DNA of 64,000 bases from contig OU612068.1 of the NCBI GenBank assembly GCA_914767715.1, forward strand, positions 4,774,001 through 4,838,000. Reading direction: 5' to 3'. The DNA is from Membranipora membranacea. Taxonomy: Eukaryota; Bryozoa; Gymnolaemata; Cheilostomatida; Membraniporidae. Under the pieces are notes generated by a model that was not told the origin of the DNA, did not search any database, and saw only the letters and a program-made list of their open reading frames with translations. The position numbers were made by a program, and so were the translations under genes. This document shows positions 21,111 to 34,600 of this stretch, piece by piece (the first letter of the stretch is position 1; each line of letters opens with the position of its first letter).

Positions 21111-22352
21111 GTTCTATAAATATGAAAGCTCCTCACCATGATATAACAATAAGACTATTATTTAGGTGTTTATTATTACTCAGAGCAAGGTAAGCGATTA
21201 ATAACAATGCAAAACTGAATGTTTTTCTGCTTCGATGGTTTGACTTTTTTATTCATGTGAACAATTCTGAACAAGATTTCTGTGGCAACATGTCGGTTGG
21301 CGGTCTTAGGTGCTTGAGATTTTTCCACACAATGATAAGTGACAGTGCCATATATTTAAAACAAAGTGACAGGTCATTGTTGGTAAAACCTGATATGGGC
21401 TTTTATTAAAATGTGATCTGTACGTTCTTGGTAGGTTGTAACTACCAATTGGCTTTTTAGCAATACGCAGCAATTAACTTAATATTTATACAGAAAACGG
21501 TGTTCTATTTTTTTTGGATGTGGTGCAACTATTGATGTAAGTTTCAAATATTAAATACACAAAACTGGTTTCTATTTACTGTCTACACCCTGAATAATAT
21601 GATAAGGCATAACAGAACATAATTGAAGATCTAGAGATATTTGCTCCAACACCAACTGATCAAATATGATATTTGATGAATTGATGATTTATGGAATATT
21701 TTTTAGAACATTAACCTTCAAACCAAGAATGAAACTCTTTGTACAAACTCGCTTACTGAAAATGTTGTGCAAACTGGCTTAAAAACTTTAAACCGTCATC
21801 AAGGTTATCGTGTTTCAGTTTTGATGGGCAAACAAATCTTATGACATCCGAGTTTTGTCAATCAATGCTTATCAATGTCGATGGATATGTCTCTGAATAC
21901 TGATTGGTCAATCAGGAAATAAGCTCCACCTCCCCATGTGCTCCATTTGCTTCATAGCTATACGATCTCAATAATCAAAACATACATGCTTAGTGTAGCA
22001 CCGACCAAGGAAATAATCACTCTGCAATAAAGTGTAATACTGTATAACACCTCAAGATTGAGGCTTATCTGCCAATGTAAGGAATACCATTCACTTGCTC
22101 TGAAAAAGGTAAGCCTCAGCGTTCACAGGCCCAATTGATTGACAGTCTTGCTTTATTCCTTTTCTTGAAAAACTATGTAATGGTAAGAGTAAATGTTGAT
22201 GTTATTTCCTGATTACATAGTTACATACAAGTACAACACACAAGACAGACAGAGATTAAGATAAATTTGTTATAACAATTATTTTTTTCAAGCCCAATCA
22301 CTTTTTGCCATTTTATTTGAACAAACATATTTGATCTGTAGAAAGCGCTGCT
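21111..22352. other. Intergenic region between GPT and WD40 gene
   Basis: Same-strand neighbours. It should contain the GPT 3' UTR (an AATAAA occurs near 22026) and the WD40-gene promoter. I see no gene. The 10-base sequence tcagagcaag near 21179 recurs inverted near 22095, but the inner sequences do not pair. Confidence 0.5.
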
Positions 22353-25300
22353 ATGGCGTCAGTGATAGATTTACCTCATGGAGGGCACCCGCCGCAGCCT
22401 GTCATGACATCAACTGATAGGCGTGATAGAAGACATGACAGTATATCCAGCTCTACTGACACTGCCTACAGTATCTCATCTACAGCCAAACTCAAACAAC
22501 CTCATACAGCGGGACATATAAAATTCCTCTGCTCTGTGTATGTACTATGTTCCTCTATCTTATATTTGCACCGTTCTTTGTTTCACTTATATTGCTGTGG
22601 AAATGTTGTTGGGAGGCACTTTCTTTAGGGCACTTTGGCCGGACTGCAGAAACTTCTTAAATAAATGTGTGTACCCTGCCCTGTCAAAGTTCCTGTGAAT
22701 CAGGTCTAAGATCAACTGTACCTAATGACTTAATCCTGACAATGACCTGTTTTATTGGCTTCCTGATTTATCAACTTTAGATTAAAGTAATAATTAACCC
22801 AATTTATAGGCCATTGTACCACTGTCTATCACAAATATGGGTATTTGTATATCAGTGCTGTCTATCTATCCCACCCTTATTGCAATCCCTCCATTGCTCA
22901 TGAATGTAATACCAGTGAGCGTATTGTCTGCAGCCTCTGGTAATACCATATCAAACTTCATTGTTTGATTTCAACTTCACATTAATTTAAAACAAACAGC
23001 AGCGGCAGCTTAATAACAGGAGAAATGCGTTGGCAGGATATTGGATGAGATTGTCAATCAGCTTTTAACAAGGATTATGATCTGGGTGGGCGGACAAAGT
23101 GAAATTTTCTGTTCCCAAAGAATAGTGTTTGCGTTCCCGTAATATGTCGTGGTCTTCTAGTGGCAGCACTAAAAGCCTGATAAAATTGGCTACTATAACT
23201 AAGAGGGTTTGGTTTTGATAATTGGCAGCAGCCTTATAGAAAGTAAACAAATCGACAAAGCTAAGGGGATTGTAATAAGTTTCTAGTGGCTTGGTTTTAT
23301 GCTAAATCCAGAATAGTGTCAATAGGTTTTATTTTGTGTAGAGAACTTTGTTATCATTGAAAGAATAAATAATGTATTATCCCTAAGCTCTGGTCAACCC
23401 TGCCAAAAGTCATGTAACATTGAAAGTGTGGGTTTTCTGTTTTAAAGCAATTAAATATTAATCTGTCTGTAGGCTATTTTCACCCCTCATGGGGTTTTCA
23501 CAGCGGCCCTAGGTTGACAACCTACATCATTTATAGTCATATTTGTGAATAACAAATAAATAAAGTTTGTGTGACATCGGTCACATCTCAGTAGCAGGAA
23601 ATTGTTTCAGAGACAATGACTTCATCAGAACAAACTGGTTTCTGACAATGCATAACTTAAAAGGTCAGCATTTTCACCCACAGGACAATTTTGAAGAAAT
23701 TATTCAGCAGGGGAACACAAAGATAACAGGCCAGCTTGCTAGGTTGATTAATTTCGCCATTGACCGTTTAATCATGAACTACATTAGCCTCTGTCTAGCC
23801 TTCATTTTACTTTCCAGCGAGTGTCTTTCTGAAGTGTTATGCTGCAAGTTCTCCCCCAATGCTGCCCTCTATGCTGCCGGTTTAGCTAATGGAGTTGTCA
23901 AGGTATTATATCGTCTACCTACCGCTCTCATTCCTCTCAAGTGACCTATTCTTTTCATTTCAAACATGTAACTGCAAACTGTAAACGAATAACATATGAC
24001 ATATCATTGACAAACATTTCAGGCGATGTAATATAATACCAAAAACAAAAATGATTCAAGAACAATAGTTCACACAACATGTTTTATTTTTGCTAAAGAA
24101 ATCTTAAGAAATATCGTAAACAGTCCAATAATGTAACCTCCATCCTCTCACACTACTGAATGTTATTCTAAACTTTAACTTTTCTTGAACATGCAGATTT
24201 TTCAGATGGATAATGGCAGTTGTGTTTACGAGCTTAGTGATGATGACACAAAGCAAAGTCGTCTCCCCTGTACTAGTCTACATTTTTTACCGACAGAGGA
24301 CAAGGAGAAAACTCAGAACCTTCTCCTTGCTACATGTGAGTGAGATATCCATCACTCCAAGTTTACACTATTAGCATGTTTATCTTTGATCATTAGGGTC
24401 GATTTAAATTAAGTCCCTAGTGTGTGCCCGCCCCATATGTTAGGATCGTTACTTCAAAAGTTCTTCCTACGATATTTTGGGTCGAATAAATTAATCTATA
24501 CTTAGTCAGATCTAGACTCAATCAGTAAGAATTTCCATATTTTTTTATGTACCAGAAAACCTGCTCTACCACCTTATTAGGTGACCATAAAAATATAGAT
24601 ACTTACAAATACGTATAAGTTTTTTTATGTTTTGGGGCTGATGTATGTTGCATTTCATTACCTTATAAATACTTGGTTTTCATAAAAGTTTCCATGAACT
24701 TGATCTCAGATAAGGGTAAAAAATTTAAATTATATGCCAGCGGGTGTATTCAGTATAAATAGTGGAAAAATTGTTAGTGAATTCAGCTTGCGATATTTAC
24801 TGGTGAGTCTGAATTTGTGAGGCTATTGTATTTTATTGTATTGTATTGTATTGCTGTTTTAAGCTTACTGTAGCCAAGTTGTCCTTTATGATGTAAATAT
24901 TGAAGTTCATTCTCTTTTCTCCTGTTTAAAAATCCTGAGATTATTAAACCTGAGTCAGGGAAAATCTTGTGATTCCTAAAAAAGGGAGGTATTCAATGAA
25001 AATATCGGTTCTCATTCCTCAATCCACCATTCTATGGCTTACATGTTTCATGGTTGCAGACGCATCTGGCATGGTGAAGTTGTGGCATTTCACAACAGGA
25101 GCCTGTCTGCACACTACTAACGAGGCCCGGCAGTCTCTGTGTTCGACTGTGAGTGGTCAGAGAGACAAGTATGCCACTGCCGGGTCAGATCCGAGGATAC
25201 ATATATACGATGTACAAACTAAGACTAAGCTCACATCACTGGAACCAAGGTAGGTGGTTGTAGTAGATATGTCGAGTGGAGGTGTAACCCTGTAGACTGG

Positions 25301-28300
25301 TATCAACTCTCCACTATCCACTCAGACCACTTGCTGGTAAATCCATAGAACTCGCATGCGCATCGCTTGCTCACTCCACACCAAACTTGGTGTTTGATTA
25401 CAGCTAGTTTTAACGCTGCTAAAAGACTTTGACTTTTACAACAAACAAGTTGTGGACTGTCATATCTGCGTTATGTGTGTACGGGCATGAATCAATTTTG
25501 TTGCTGCTAAGTTATTTTGCCATTTTAGCAATTGGCATCACAGAGTAAGGATCTATCCTTAGTCTGTGTTAACATATTGCATATAAACATTACTTTAAGT
25601 CATATGAGTATTTAGCTCTTTTCCGTGCCTTTGTACCATATCTACACAGAGTCAGGATATATTACTCTGTGGTAGCATATTGCATAGTTGATATACATTG
25701 AGTATTTAGCTATTTAGCGCTGCCTTTGTACCATATCTACACAGAGTAAGGATATATTACTCTGTGGTAGCATATTGCATAGTTGATATACATTGAGTAT
25801 TTAGCTATTTAGCGCTGCCTTTGTACCATATCTATGTCCTATACAGACAGCAGCTGACTTTTTTCTCACAGATACCTGATAATGAACACTCGATTTGACA
25901 CCTTAGTGTTATTTTATCTTGTTTCAGGGAACTTTATTAAAAGCAAACAAAAAGTACATGTTTGTAGATGTTGGTGGGGAGAGTGCAGTTTTAATTGCAT
26001 GATATTTGAGCTGATAAGTTTAATTAATTTGTTCCTTAAGTATTAGCGAAGAAGTTCAACAAGGAGTGAACAGGAACAATCACTGGGATTCCTTGAGAAT
26101 GACCTGAGCAACTTTCGGGGCAGTTCGATCCATGTAAATGTCTCCTGGTTCGCGCTGTGAGAACTAAAGCAAATGCTAAGCAGTTAGTATCAAAGGCTGC
26201 AGATTGGGAGGCCCCGGGCTCAACATCTGTCTGCAACAGATGTTTCAGCCGATGGAAGTAGATGCATATCTCGAGGGGAGCCAAGAGGAGACAACTCAGG
26301 TCAAGCCCACAATTAGTTAGGCCTTCCTCCTGAGAGGATAGGGCAATTTTTTGCAAGTTGCTTAATTGCATGTATACAATTCTGTGTGGGTTTCAATGTT
26401 TCAGTGACAGTAGAGACGTGATGAATGGTCACAGGATGAGAGTCCACTCAGTAAAATATCACCCTACAGATTCACACATGCTCATATCAGGAGGCTGGGA
26501 CGATACTGTGCAGGTAATTAGAAATCTTCTCATGACAGGTACCCGCCTTTCTCTGGCATCAGTAGGTCCAGGGGTAGCCTGCCTTTATAAGTCTCAATCG
26601 GTGGAAGGGGGATGGAGAACTTAGCTTGTCAAGACAGGCTAGGCCAGGACAATTCTGATGGTACAAGCTCTAGTGTTATTGGTTCTAGTTTGAAGATGAA
26701 AAGGTAGTGTTGTATAACATATTGTTGTGTAATGTAGTGCACATCTCAGTTTGACTGTAGGAGGGAGGGGAAATCTAGGGGGATCACCTTATGCTGTAAT
26801 TGCCTAACTTTGCTGCCTTTTGTGTCATATCTGAACTGCTGCAGTGGACTTTGCCTGACGTTGTGGGTAATGTGGAGATAATACTGGTTGGATAACTTTT
26901 CCCATCTTATTTGGTAACACTAGTTCCTTATCTGGTATACAGTAGAATAGTGTTAGATAGCTTGTGAGATAAGTCAGACCAGGTTCTATACGCACACCAG
27001 CGTAATGGCGCGGACACAGGGAACACGAATGCTAAATGATTTTTGTTAAATTAAAAAATATGTTTCTAGATCTTTGCATATTATTGCAAATACTGACCTC
27101 CTTAATAAATTTGAAATCGTGACTACACTAAAGTGTATGCATGTGTATATTGTACCCAAACATTTGTCATGATAACAATAGTTAATAGTAAATATTACAT
27201 TATTATAACACTAGCGATACAAATTAAAAACACTATAGATAAGGCACTACTATGAAACGTTTTATCGCCGTGTTGTATGGGTAAACGTTGGACTTTTGTA
27301 TCTAAGAGTGTTTGGGTTTAGCTTTATCTTTGCTGCCAAGGCCTGCGAGCATGATTCTTGACAGTATGGTAGGAATCACTCTAAAACATGGACACAAAAG
27401 CAGTTTTTGATTGGCAACCTTGATAAATCTTTTACGCAACAGACTGTTAAATCTTATCGCCAATTTTACTCCTTGACCAAACAGTGAGATCGTTTCAGCA
27501 AAAGCCTGCCCTACTAGAAGCATGATTTGATTCTTTTGAATGATTCATTTTCTTACAACTCATATTTACCAGTCTAGAATAGTTGTCCATCCAAAGAGGT
27601 TTAGCTCATCGGTTTATCAATCTTTCCCCAACAATGCTTGACCTCTTTTAAATAAGTATGGATTACCTCCTCATGGCAATAGGGAAGACAATTACTAAAT
27701 ATGATTTTGTCAATATTTTATTTAGTCAAGTTATGCTATTCCCCACATGCGATCAGATCACTAGACTGAAAGCATTTAAATATTAAGATCAACTGAAAAG
27801 CTCTGATTTGGTGCAGAATTTTCCCTGCTCTGGAGTTAACGCACAACTTACTAAATCTTAGTTTCAAGCACTGTTAATCCCCTTTCTTGCAAAACTTTGT
27901 ACTAGTTGATGCCTGTCTATGCTTGCTTGTTTTGATTGTAGTTTTGGGATGACAGGACGCAGCATGCAGTGAGGCGAATATACGGACCACATATTTGTGG
28001 TGATGGGATCGATATTGATGCGGTACACAATCATCTGATGACAGGATCATGGAGGAAAGGTCATGAACTGCAGATTTGGGATGTAGAGAGCGGCAATAAA
28101 TTGAAGGATATTCCACAAGATGCTCTGCACCAGTGTATGGTATGTTCATTGAGACCTCAACTCACATCTTAAATAAATTTTTGTAGTGAGCCATCACATC
28201 TGTAACTCTGTCCGCGAAGATAGAGGCTGTTGCCAGCCTTGTTTACCTGTACAATTAGTTGATTAGATAACATATACCTGCATGTCACCCATAGATTGAG

Positions 28301-29543
28301 CCCTCAAACTCCTGTGTTTGACAACACTCAGCAGTCAATGCTGTGATGATTTTGATGAAAATGATGTTTCATTTTTTCTATGCGGGGAGGTACATTTTTC
28401 GAACTGTATTGGACATGTGACATATAGTCATATTGGGCACATGACTATGACCAGCACATTGTACAAACAGGCTTTGATTTTTGCATATTGTCTGTGTTTG
28501 TCGATGCGATGCAAAGTTTTTATCATTTATATAATAAGTCTACATTCCAGTGAACTGATGATTAGATTGCTTAACAATTATAGTAGGTGTTGACTTAGAT
28601 CCTGTTTTAATCACATAGTGTGGTTTGTAGCTCCTTGCGTATAGCTAACACAGCTTTCGCCTAGCATGGACACAGATTTAAATCGTAAACTGAAAATATG
28701 GAAATAAAAGAAGACTGAATAACAAAGTGTTGTTATGTTTTCCCCACAAGACAGGGCTTTCCCATTTGCACCAAATGTCATGTTATGTTTTCCTATTACC
28801 TACAATGCAATGTAACATTTAATGTCATGATCCATTGAGTTATAATATAATATGATACATAATGAAATGATCCTTTTAGTTATATTGCTGTCAGTGGCTC
28901 GGACAAGAGCACATCATATGTGGTGGTAACGATCAGAATATGATAAGAATAATTGACAGAGGAACACTTAATGTGAGTAATTACAGTTACAGTTACAGTT
29001 ACAGTAAGCTTACAAAAAATCAATTTTGATGCGCAAAATTTACCCCGTAGGCAAAACTCTTTTTTCTTGGCAATAAAGATTAGCTTTTAGCTCTTAGATC
29101 GATGAGAGTCGACTGATAATAAGCTCTGACAACATTCTACTCTTTGCACATGGTATTTTGAGACCATTGCAACTTTTGTTTTTATTATCATTGAGGGTAT
29201 ACAAGAGTTTTCAAAATGAATAAATGACCAATGTCGTCATCAATTTTCAGCTAGTAGATTCCAAGACAGGTTCAAGGCTTTATGATTATTATCGTAGAGT
29301 GAACTCAAAACTGATTTTCTCTATGCTTGAAATCTAATTTTTCCTACCAGAAAAATAGTATGACAGACTGTTAGATCAAACCTGTGTCTCTAGCTGACAT
29401 ATATTTTGCAGACGGTTGCTCAAGTGGTAGATTTTGAGTCAGGAGTATTCTGTGTAGATCACGATAAGAGTAGCCATCACCATCCTAAGATTGTAGTCGG
29501 ATCTTCTACTTCATTACATCTCTTCAAACAAGAGAAACGCTGA
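22353..29543 (+). CDS. WD40-repeat protein, seven-bladed propeller, role unknown
   Basis: Nine exons: 22353-22535, 23684-23742, 23818-23902, 24197-24335, 25060-25249, 26405-26513, 27942-28139, 28880-28972 and 29412-29543; about 395 residues. The first ~80 residues are polar and Ser-rich, probably disordered. The rest reads as WD40 blades, with recognisable strands ending KIFQM, VKLWH, IHIYD, VQFWD, LQIWD, IRIID and LHLFK, which makes seven and fills a propeller. Distinctive elements are GHRMRVHSVKYHPTD, SGGWDDTVQFWDDR and MTGSWRKGHELQIWD. It should act as a protein-binding scaffold; no catalytic site is expected. I cannot assign it to a named family. The exon 1 donor is weak (GTGTAT at 22536; an in-phase GTACTA six bases on is an alternative), so two residues at that junction are uncertain. 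The start has a TGTAG acceptor-like site 11 bases upstream. Confidence 0.82.
25531..25836. repeat. 95-bp tandem repeat in WD40-gene intron 5
   Basis: Two nearly identical 95-base units (25626-25720 and 25721-25815) are preceded by a degraded unit from about 25531 and followed by a partial one to about 25836. Each starts TGCCTTTGTACCATATCTAC. It is non-coding. Confidence 0.85.
28981..29004 (+). repeat. (TTACAG)4 microsatellite at an intron 5' end
   Basis: Four TTACAG units begin eight bases after the exon 8 donor of the WD40 gene. Each unit ends in CAG, so each could mimic a 3' splice site. Confidence 0.85.
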
Positions 29544-31641
29544 TACTGCACAGTAATTGATAGCCGAGCTCATACCAACTCACCCATACTTACCCGTACA
29601 TGTACTTACATGTACTTACTCACCCATACATACTAAGGGTTACATGAGAGTTATGTCCTGTATTTTGCTCTTCTAGCAGTTTAAAATCTAAAACTAAAAC
29701 TTCTGTAGAAGATCGTTTTTACCGTTATAGTTTTTAGAATGGGTTACTTCTTAACTGCTGAAGCTCTTTTTTTCCTGCCTAGCCTAAGTATGTAATTTAC
29801 CTCAATAGCAGGAGATGTCAGTGCATTCTCTTTTTAACGTATTATTTCATACTGACTCTCGTGATCTGACTGGGCATGTAGATCACTGATAAACTAGGCT
29901 ATCATTACCACAAAGAGAATGTCGTAAGGCTAAATATGTATCATGCGTGACTTGAATTTGCGCATGTGCAAGAACAATGAGTTTAGTCTGGGTTCTAATT
30001 GCAATTTTGGTCTGGGGAGATAGGACACCCCCTGCATAAATTGCCAGTCAACTTTAGCTAATAGTGACAATAGAAGATAACTCTTTCTAACAATTCCGCA
30101 CGCATTTGTGAGTGTGCCACCAGAGCAGGTAGCCAATCAGATGGCTTCGGAATTCCGAGGCTCAATTTTGCAGAGATCAGCTCATGCCCAGAGCTGAGCA
30201 TGCGCAGAATGGTATTATTTATACATCCGTCCGAAATTTCTATCTCACTTTTTGTAGTAGACGCTATGTAGAGGCTACCGAGTCTTTCCTGTATATCATC
30301 ATGTTATGTATGCCATTCTTTACATGGTAAATAATCTGAGAAACAGTCTTTTCGTCCACTTTCTTTGTGAGTCTAAATCTGCATAGCACAAGAACAAGTA
30401 GATAGCAGTTGTGTTGATGGATATGTGGAAGGGCAGTTCATGAGGCTACGCCTATATTCGAACAACTGTGGTGGCGGAGTATCCTGATTAGCGCCTTGAT
30501 GCACAGCCATAGACTTTAATAATTATTAAGTCTATGTACACAGCTTTTTAAGTATATCATCCAACGGGGGGGGGGGGGGATTTTTTCCGAGTACTTGGCT
30601 GTTGGAAAGCTCTAGCTTAAATATTGGTTCAGAAAAATATTTACATACATTGCATGCAGGGAGTGCATGTATTGATTTTTATTACCCTCGCTGAATGGTC
30701 AATTGTTACATCAATGTTTTGATAGGTAAATTCCATGAAATCATATTTCATCTCAATTAACCAATGACGGTTTTTTTGGGGAATTCCAGTTTCATTTCAA
30801 TCAAGCCTGAGTTCTTCAATATCTGGTATCTCTCAATTGTAAGTTCATAGGAATCATACGATATGAAGGAGCCCAGGCGTAGTTTGTGGAAATGCCTGGA
30901 AACTTGAAATGAATCATTATTGCTGATAAATTGTCCCACATAAGCAGCACACCTGTGCATGGGTATATATATTTATTGATCGTTTTCCATGATTAACCAC
31001 TTATGAACAGGAAACCATTGAGTGAAGACTGAGGAAATGTTTTGCAGCCAATTACAGTAAAAGAAGGGCATAATCCATTGTGACTAAACTTACTCATAGA
31101 CTGAAGAAATGAATGTCTTTTCTGCTCTGAACAACTACAGGTGGGTCAGTAACTTAACTTAACTGGGGGGGGGGGGGGGCGTCGGGCAGGGGGCAAAAGT
31201 CTCAGGGCTCAGACTAGGTGATTATTAGTCATAGTGCTTAGACGGATCCAAGTAGGCCTGCATGTTCGTGTTATTTAGACTAAGTGATAAAATAGATACA
31301 CAAGCCAAGTCCTCTTGTCGTGTTTAAGTGCAAGGATAGGATATATTTGTGCAAGTAATGCGTCGTTACTGTGGACCATAAGCTGTTGCCTAGCCTAGCC
31401 TAGTTTTTTTCGTCGATGAGAACTGAGAACAGGGCTTGTCAATTATTGCATTCTACCTGTAGTGCAAAGAGTTATCCCCCTTTCCTAGAACAGTTTTGTG
31501 AGTGATGGTGCCACGTTTGCAAGGCTTTATTATTTAGTTAGCACCAGGGATTACATGTTGAAATAATATGCCGTTTGAACCAAGAGTAAAAGTGACACCC
31601 TCTATGAACTACAGGTAAACTGACACAAAACATAGAAGGAC
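29544..31641. other. Intergenic region between WD40 gene and PARP14-like gene
   Basis: No gene is recognisable in about 2.1 kb. It carries two long G runs (30566-30579 and 31165-31179) and a short CCTAG tandem near 31388. The PARP14-like promoter should lie at its right end; I see no clear TATA box or interferon-response element. Confidence 0.5.
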
Positions 31642-34600
31642 ATGGCGGACAGTGGTGATTACATGGAGGAGACCCTCTCTATCGACTCTGACTTCGAGCC
31701 TATCGATATACAATGTGTCGAGGTGTATGAATGCCCATCTGATGTCGAGCCACAAGATCTTGAAGACCATTTCAACGACACATACAAGTTTGAAAACATT
31801 GACGAAGATTGTCATAAACTGTGGAACCCTACCACAGAAACATATATTCTTCAATTCATCGCTGCAGGTGAGTATCTAGTAATGACAATCACAATGTGCC
31901 GTGGCCCGTGTGATCTAGACCAAGTTTGATACAGTTTGCTTGCACTCACAGTTGCTCCCCCTCCACTGATAAGCCACAGGCTTATATGTGAAGGGGAGCA
32001 ACTGGAATGCAGGCTACTTGCGCTTTACATTCAAACTCTCATAAATTAAACCTTTTTTTCTGAAACAGATGCAGAGGTGATTCTGAGAAACCATGTACAG
32101 AAACTCGGAGAGGGCCAGGTCATCAAAGTACGTCCTTACCCGATACAAGACACCAAATTTGTCAAGGTTGCATGTGAACAGGATGTAACTCCCCGGCTGA
32201 TTAAGAAATACCTCAAACTCTCCCAGAGTGATTATGTGAAAGCAATCAACCAATCAAAATCAATCTACCTCGTTGAGTGCAAGGATGCTATAGGTGAGTA
32301 GAAATTTCTGTATGAGGTTCCTGTACGGGAAGATATGGCCCTAAAACCTGCTCATCTGATTACACTCTATGAGGAGGAGGACTGTGAGATTTCGTTTTAG
32401 TACTGTGGCTGCTCAATCTGCAATATTTGAATAAGCAAATGTACAAATCAAGCCCAGGGAGGGGATGGACATAGAGAAGTTGCTGTGTATAGCTAGCCGC
32501 TGTAGCTGTTTACTGCATTAATGCTTAGGGATAGTCAGATTGTGAACAGCGTTCGACGCCGGTGGGTCTTCTGCAATTTACTACCAGTAAATTATCTGTA
32601 CACTATGAGCAGTGAAAAGTGATGATACTCATTGGTAATTTAAGTTATCAAATTAATTATCCTGATTTTATTTTAGAGGCAAAGAGACTATTTAAGGAAG
32701 CCAATGTGACTATTGGTAAGTACGGCACAGCTGACCTGCTGCCGTATTACCCAGACGAAGCAGGAGACTATGATGAGAGTGCTGCTGGAGCTTCATCGTA
32801 TGATCACAGCGGCTCTCAGACGTTCAGCAGATCAGGTAAATTACTTGCCAAGTTATAACTTGAAAACCTTGACTTTTTTTTAATTCTTTTGTACAGCGAT
32901 ACAGCTTTATTGCACTCGTGATCATACGCTTCCCATTGGCACTACGCTTATTCTGAATATATCACCTGACAACTATGATAAACATACATGGAGTAGGTAC
33001 AGTGCATGTAGGCACTTAAATTGTTTGAGTTTATCAAAAGCCTGATAAGAATTTGGTGGAAATAAATAAACTTGCATGGCATTTTTGTGTGGGCTGTGTT
33101 ATGCATTACCTACGCTGTCAATATTAATCCAGTGCCAAGAAATAGCACTGGAAGAAATGAAACTGTGGATATGTAGGTGTTAAATTTAAATCATGTATTT
33201 CTATTTAACCCATTCACTTCACAGTTTCTTTTTTATGGTGTCTAACCGGGATTTATATTGTTGTTGGGAGGGGACACCCCCCACCCCGCCCTTCACTAGT
33301 AAAGCTTGCCAAGGTAGGCTAGGTCATCATGTGAGTTCTGTGTAAGCTTATGTCTATTTATTCAAACAATGAACAGCAAAGTCAATCAACCCTAATAACT
33401 GAGCAAAAGGCATCTCAAATCTCAAACCAAACAAATCCCTCTGTAAATCTATATTCCAAGCAGAGATAACACATATCTGCCACAGTTCTGTTATCAATTC
33501 ACATCAAATTCTAGCCTAGCTCTCTTCGATAAATAGAACATCCTGTAAGGTTGCGGATCAAAAACAGGAATAAAGGAAACCTTTCATAACTCAAACCAAG
33601 AACACCGTCACTAGCCATTGCCTTGAAGTCTACAGATTAGCCTGACCCCTCAATCATTGCTAAACTTGGTACTGCACCGATAGTCGTAAGACTGCCACTG
33701 ACTGCCCTCTTAATGAACCTACTCTTGTTTGAGCTATGGTACTCTTATTTCAGGTTTAGAATGCAGCACAGCATCTAATACAAGTACACCCCCTTCATAT
33801 GAGACCTACGCACCCCCTCTACAGTCGTCTACAATGAGCTCGAGACAAAGAAATGCTATGCAGAGGCTATCCAAGGATGATAAACGGGACCGTAGCCTCT
33901 CACCTCAGGAGAATGATGAGATCAAACCAACAGTATTTCTTGTCAGAAATGTGATTTATCAGAATGGTTTTGGCCTTTGCTGCTGGTGCAAAGCTTTATT
34001 TGGAGTTTGGCCTTCATCCATTCAGTTCAGCTCTCCTGATAAAGAAATGGCTGTTGTTAAGCTACCTTCTGCACCGTCACAAGATGGTTAGTAAATGAAT
34101 GGTGACACAGTTGATTAGAGCGTGGGTTCACTGCGGTCCATCGACTACTGGGGTTTGGTTTGCCCCAAGTGTGCTCCGACCTGTCTGCAAACAGAGAGCA
34201 ACCTGGCGCAGATATTGCAGCCTCGCCACTAAGGCAATGAATTTCGCCCATGTTTGGGATGTGGCGTGTGACAAGACATCTGATTTCTTTATCAATTTAT
34301 TATACTGCTCTTACATAATTCAACCTGAACTCGATATAAGGGAAAATGCACTATGTCAGTTGTCTTGATTATTCATGATCTTGAATGCTTGGCTGCCTCT
34401 CTAAACATTATCATACAACATCCATTCTAAGGCTGAAACAAGTTTGATTCCAAAAAAGTTGAAATGTGTGTAAGTATATAAGTAGAGGCATGCGGGTGTT
34501 CATAATACAACGTTGCGCACTCAACAATTTATTTTTACTTATCGGGTCAGGTTGGGAGCAGGAGTTGAAGGCTAAACCATTTAGATACTATGGAATGACT

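Noticed and set aside
21179-22104. Possible TIR pair tcagagcaag around the GPT-WD40 intergenic region
   Set aside because: Only ten bases match and the inner flanks do not pair.
26036-26371. 111-codon minus-strand frame in the WD40-gene intron
   Set aside because: No recognisable motif or supporting splice sites; its GC-richer composition suggests a decayed repeat, but I could not identify boundaries.
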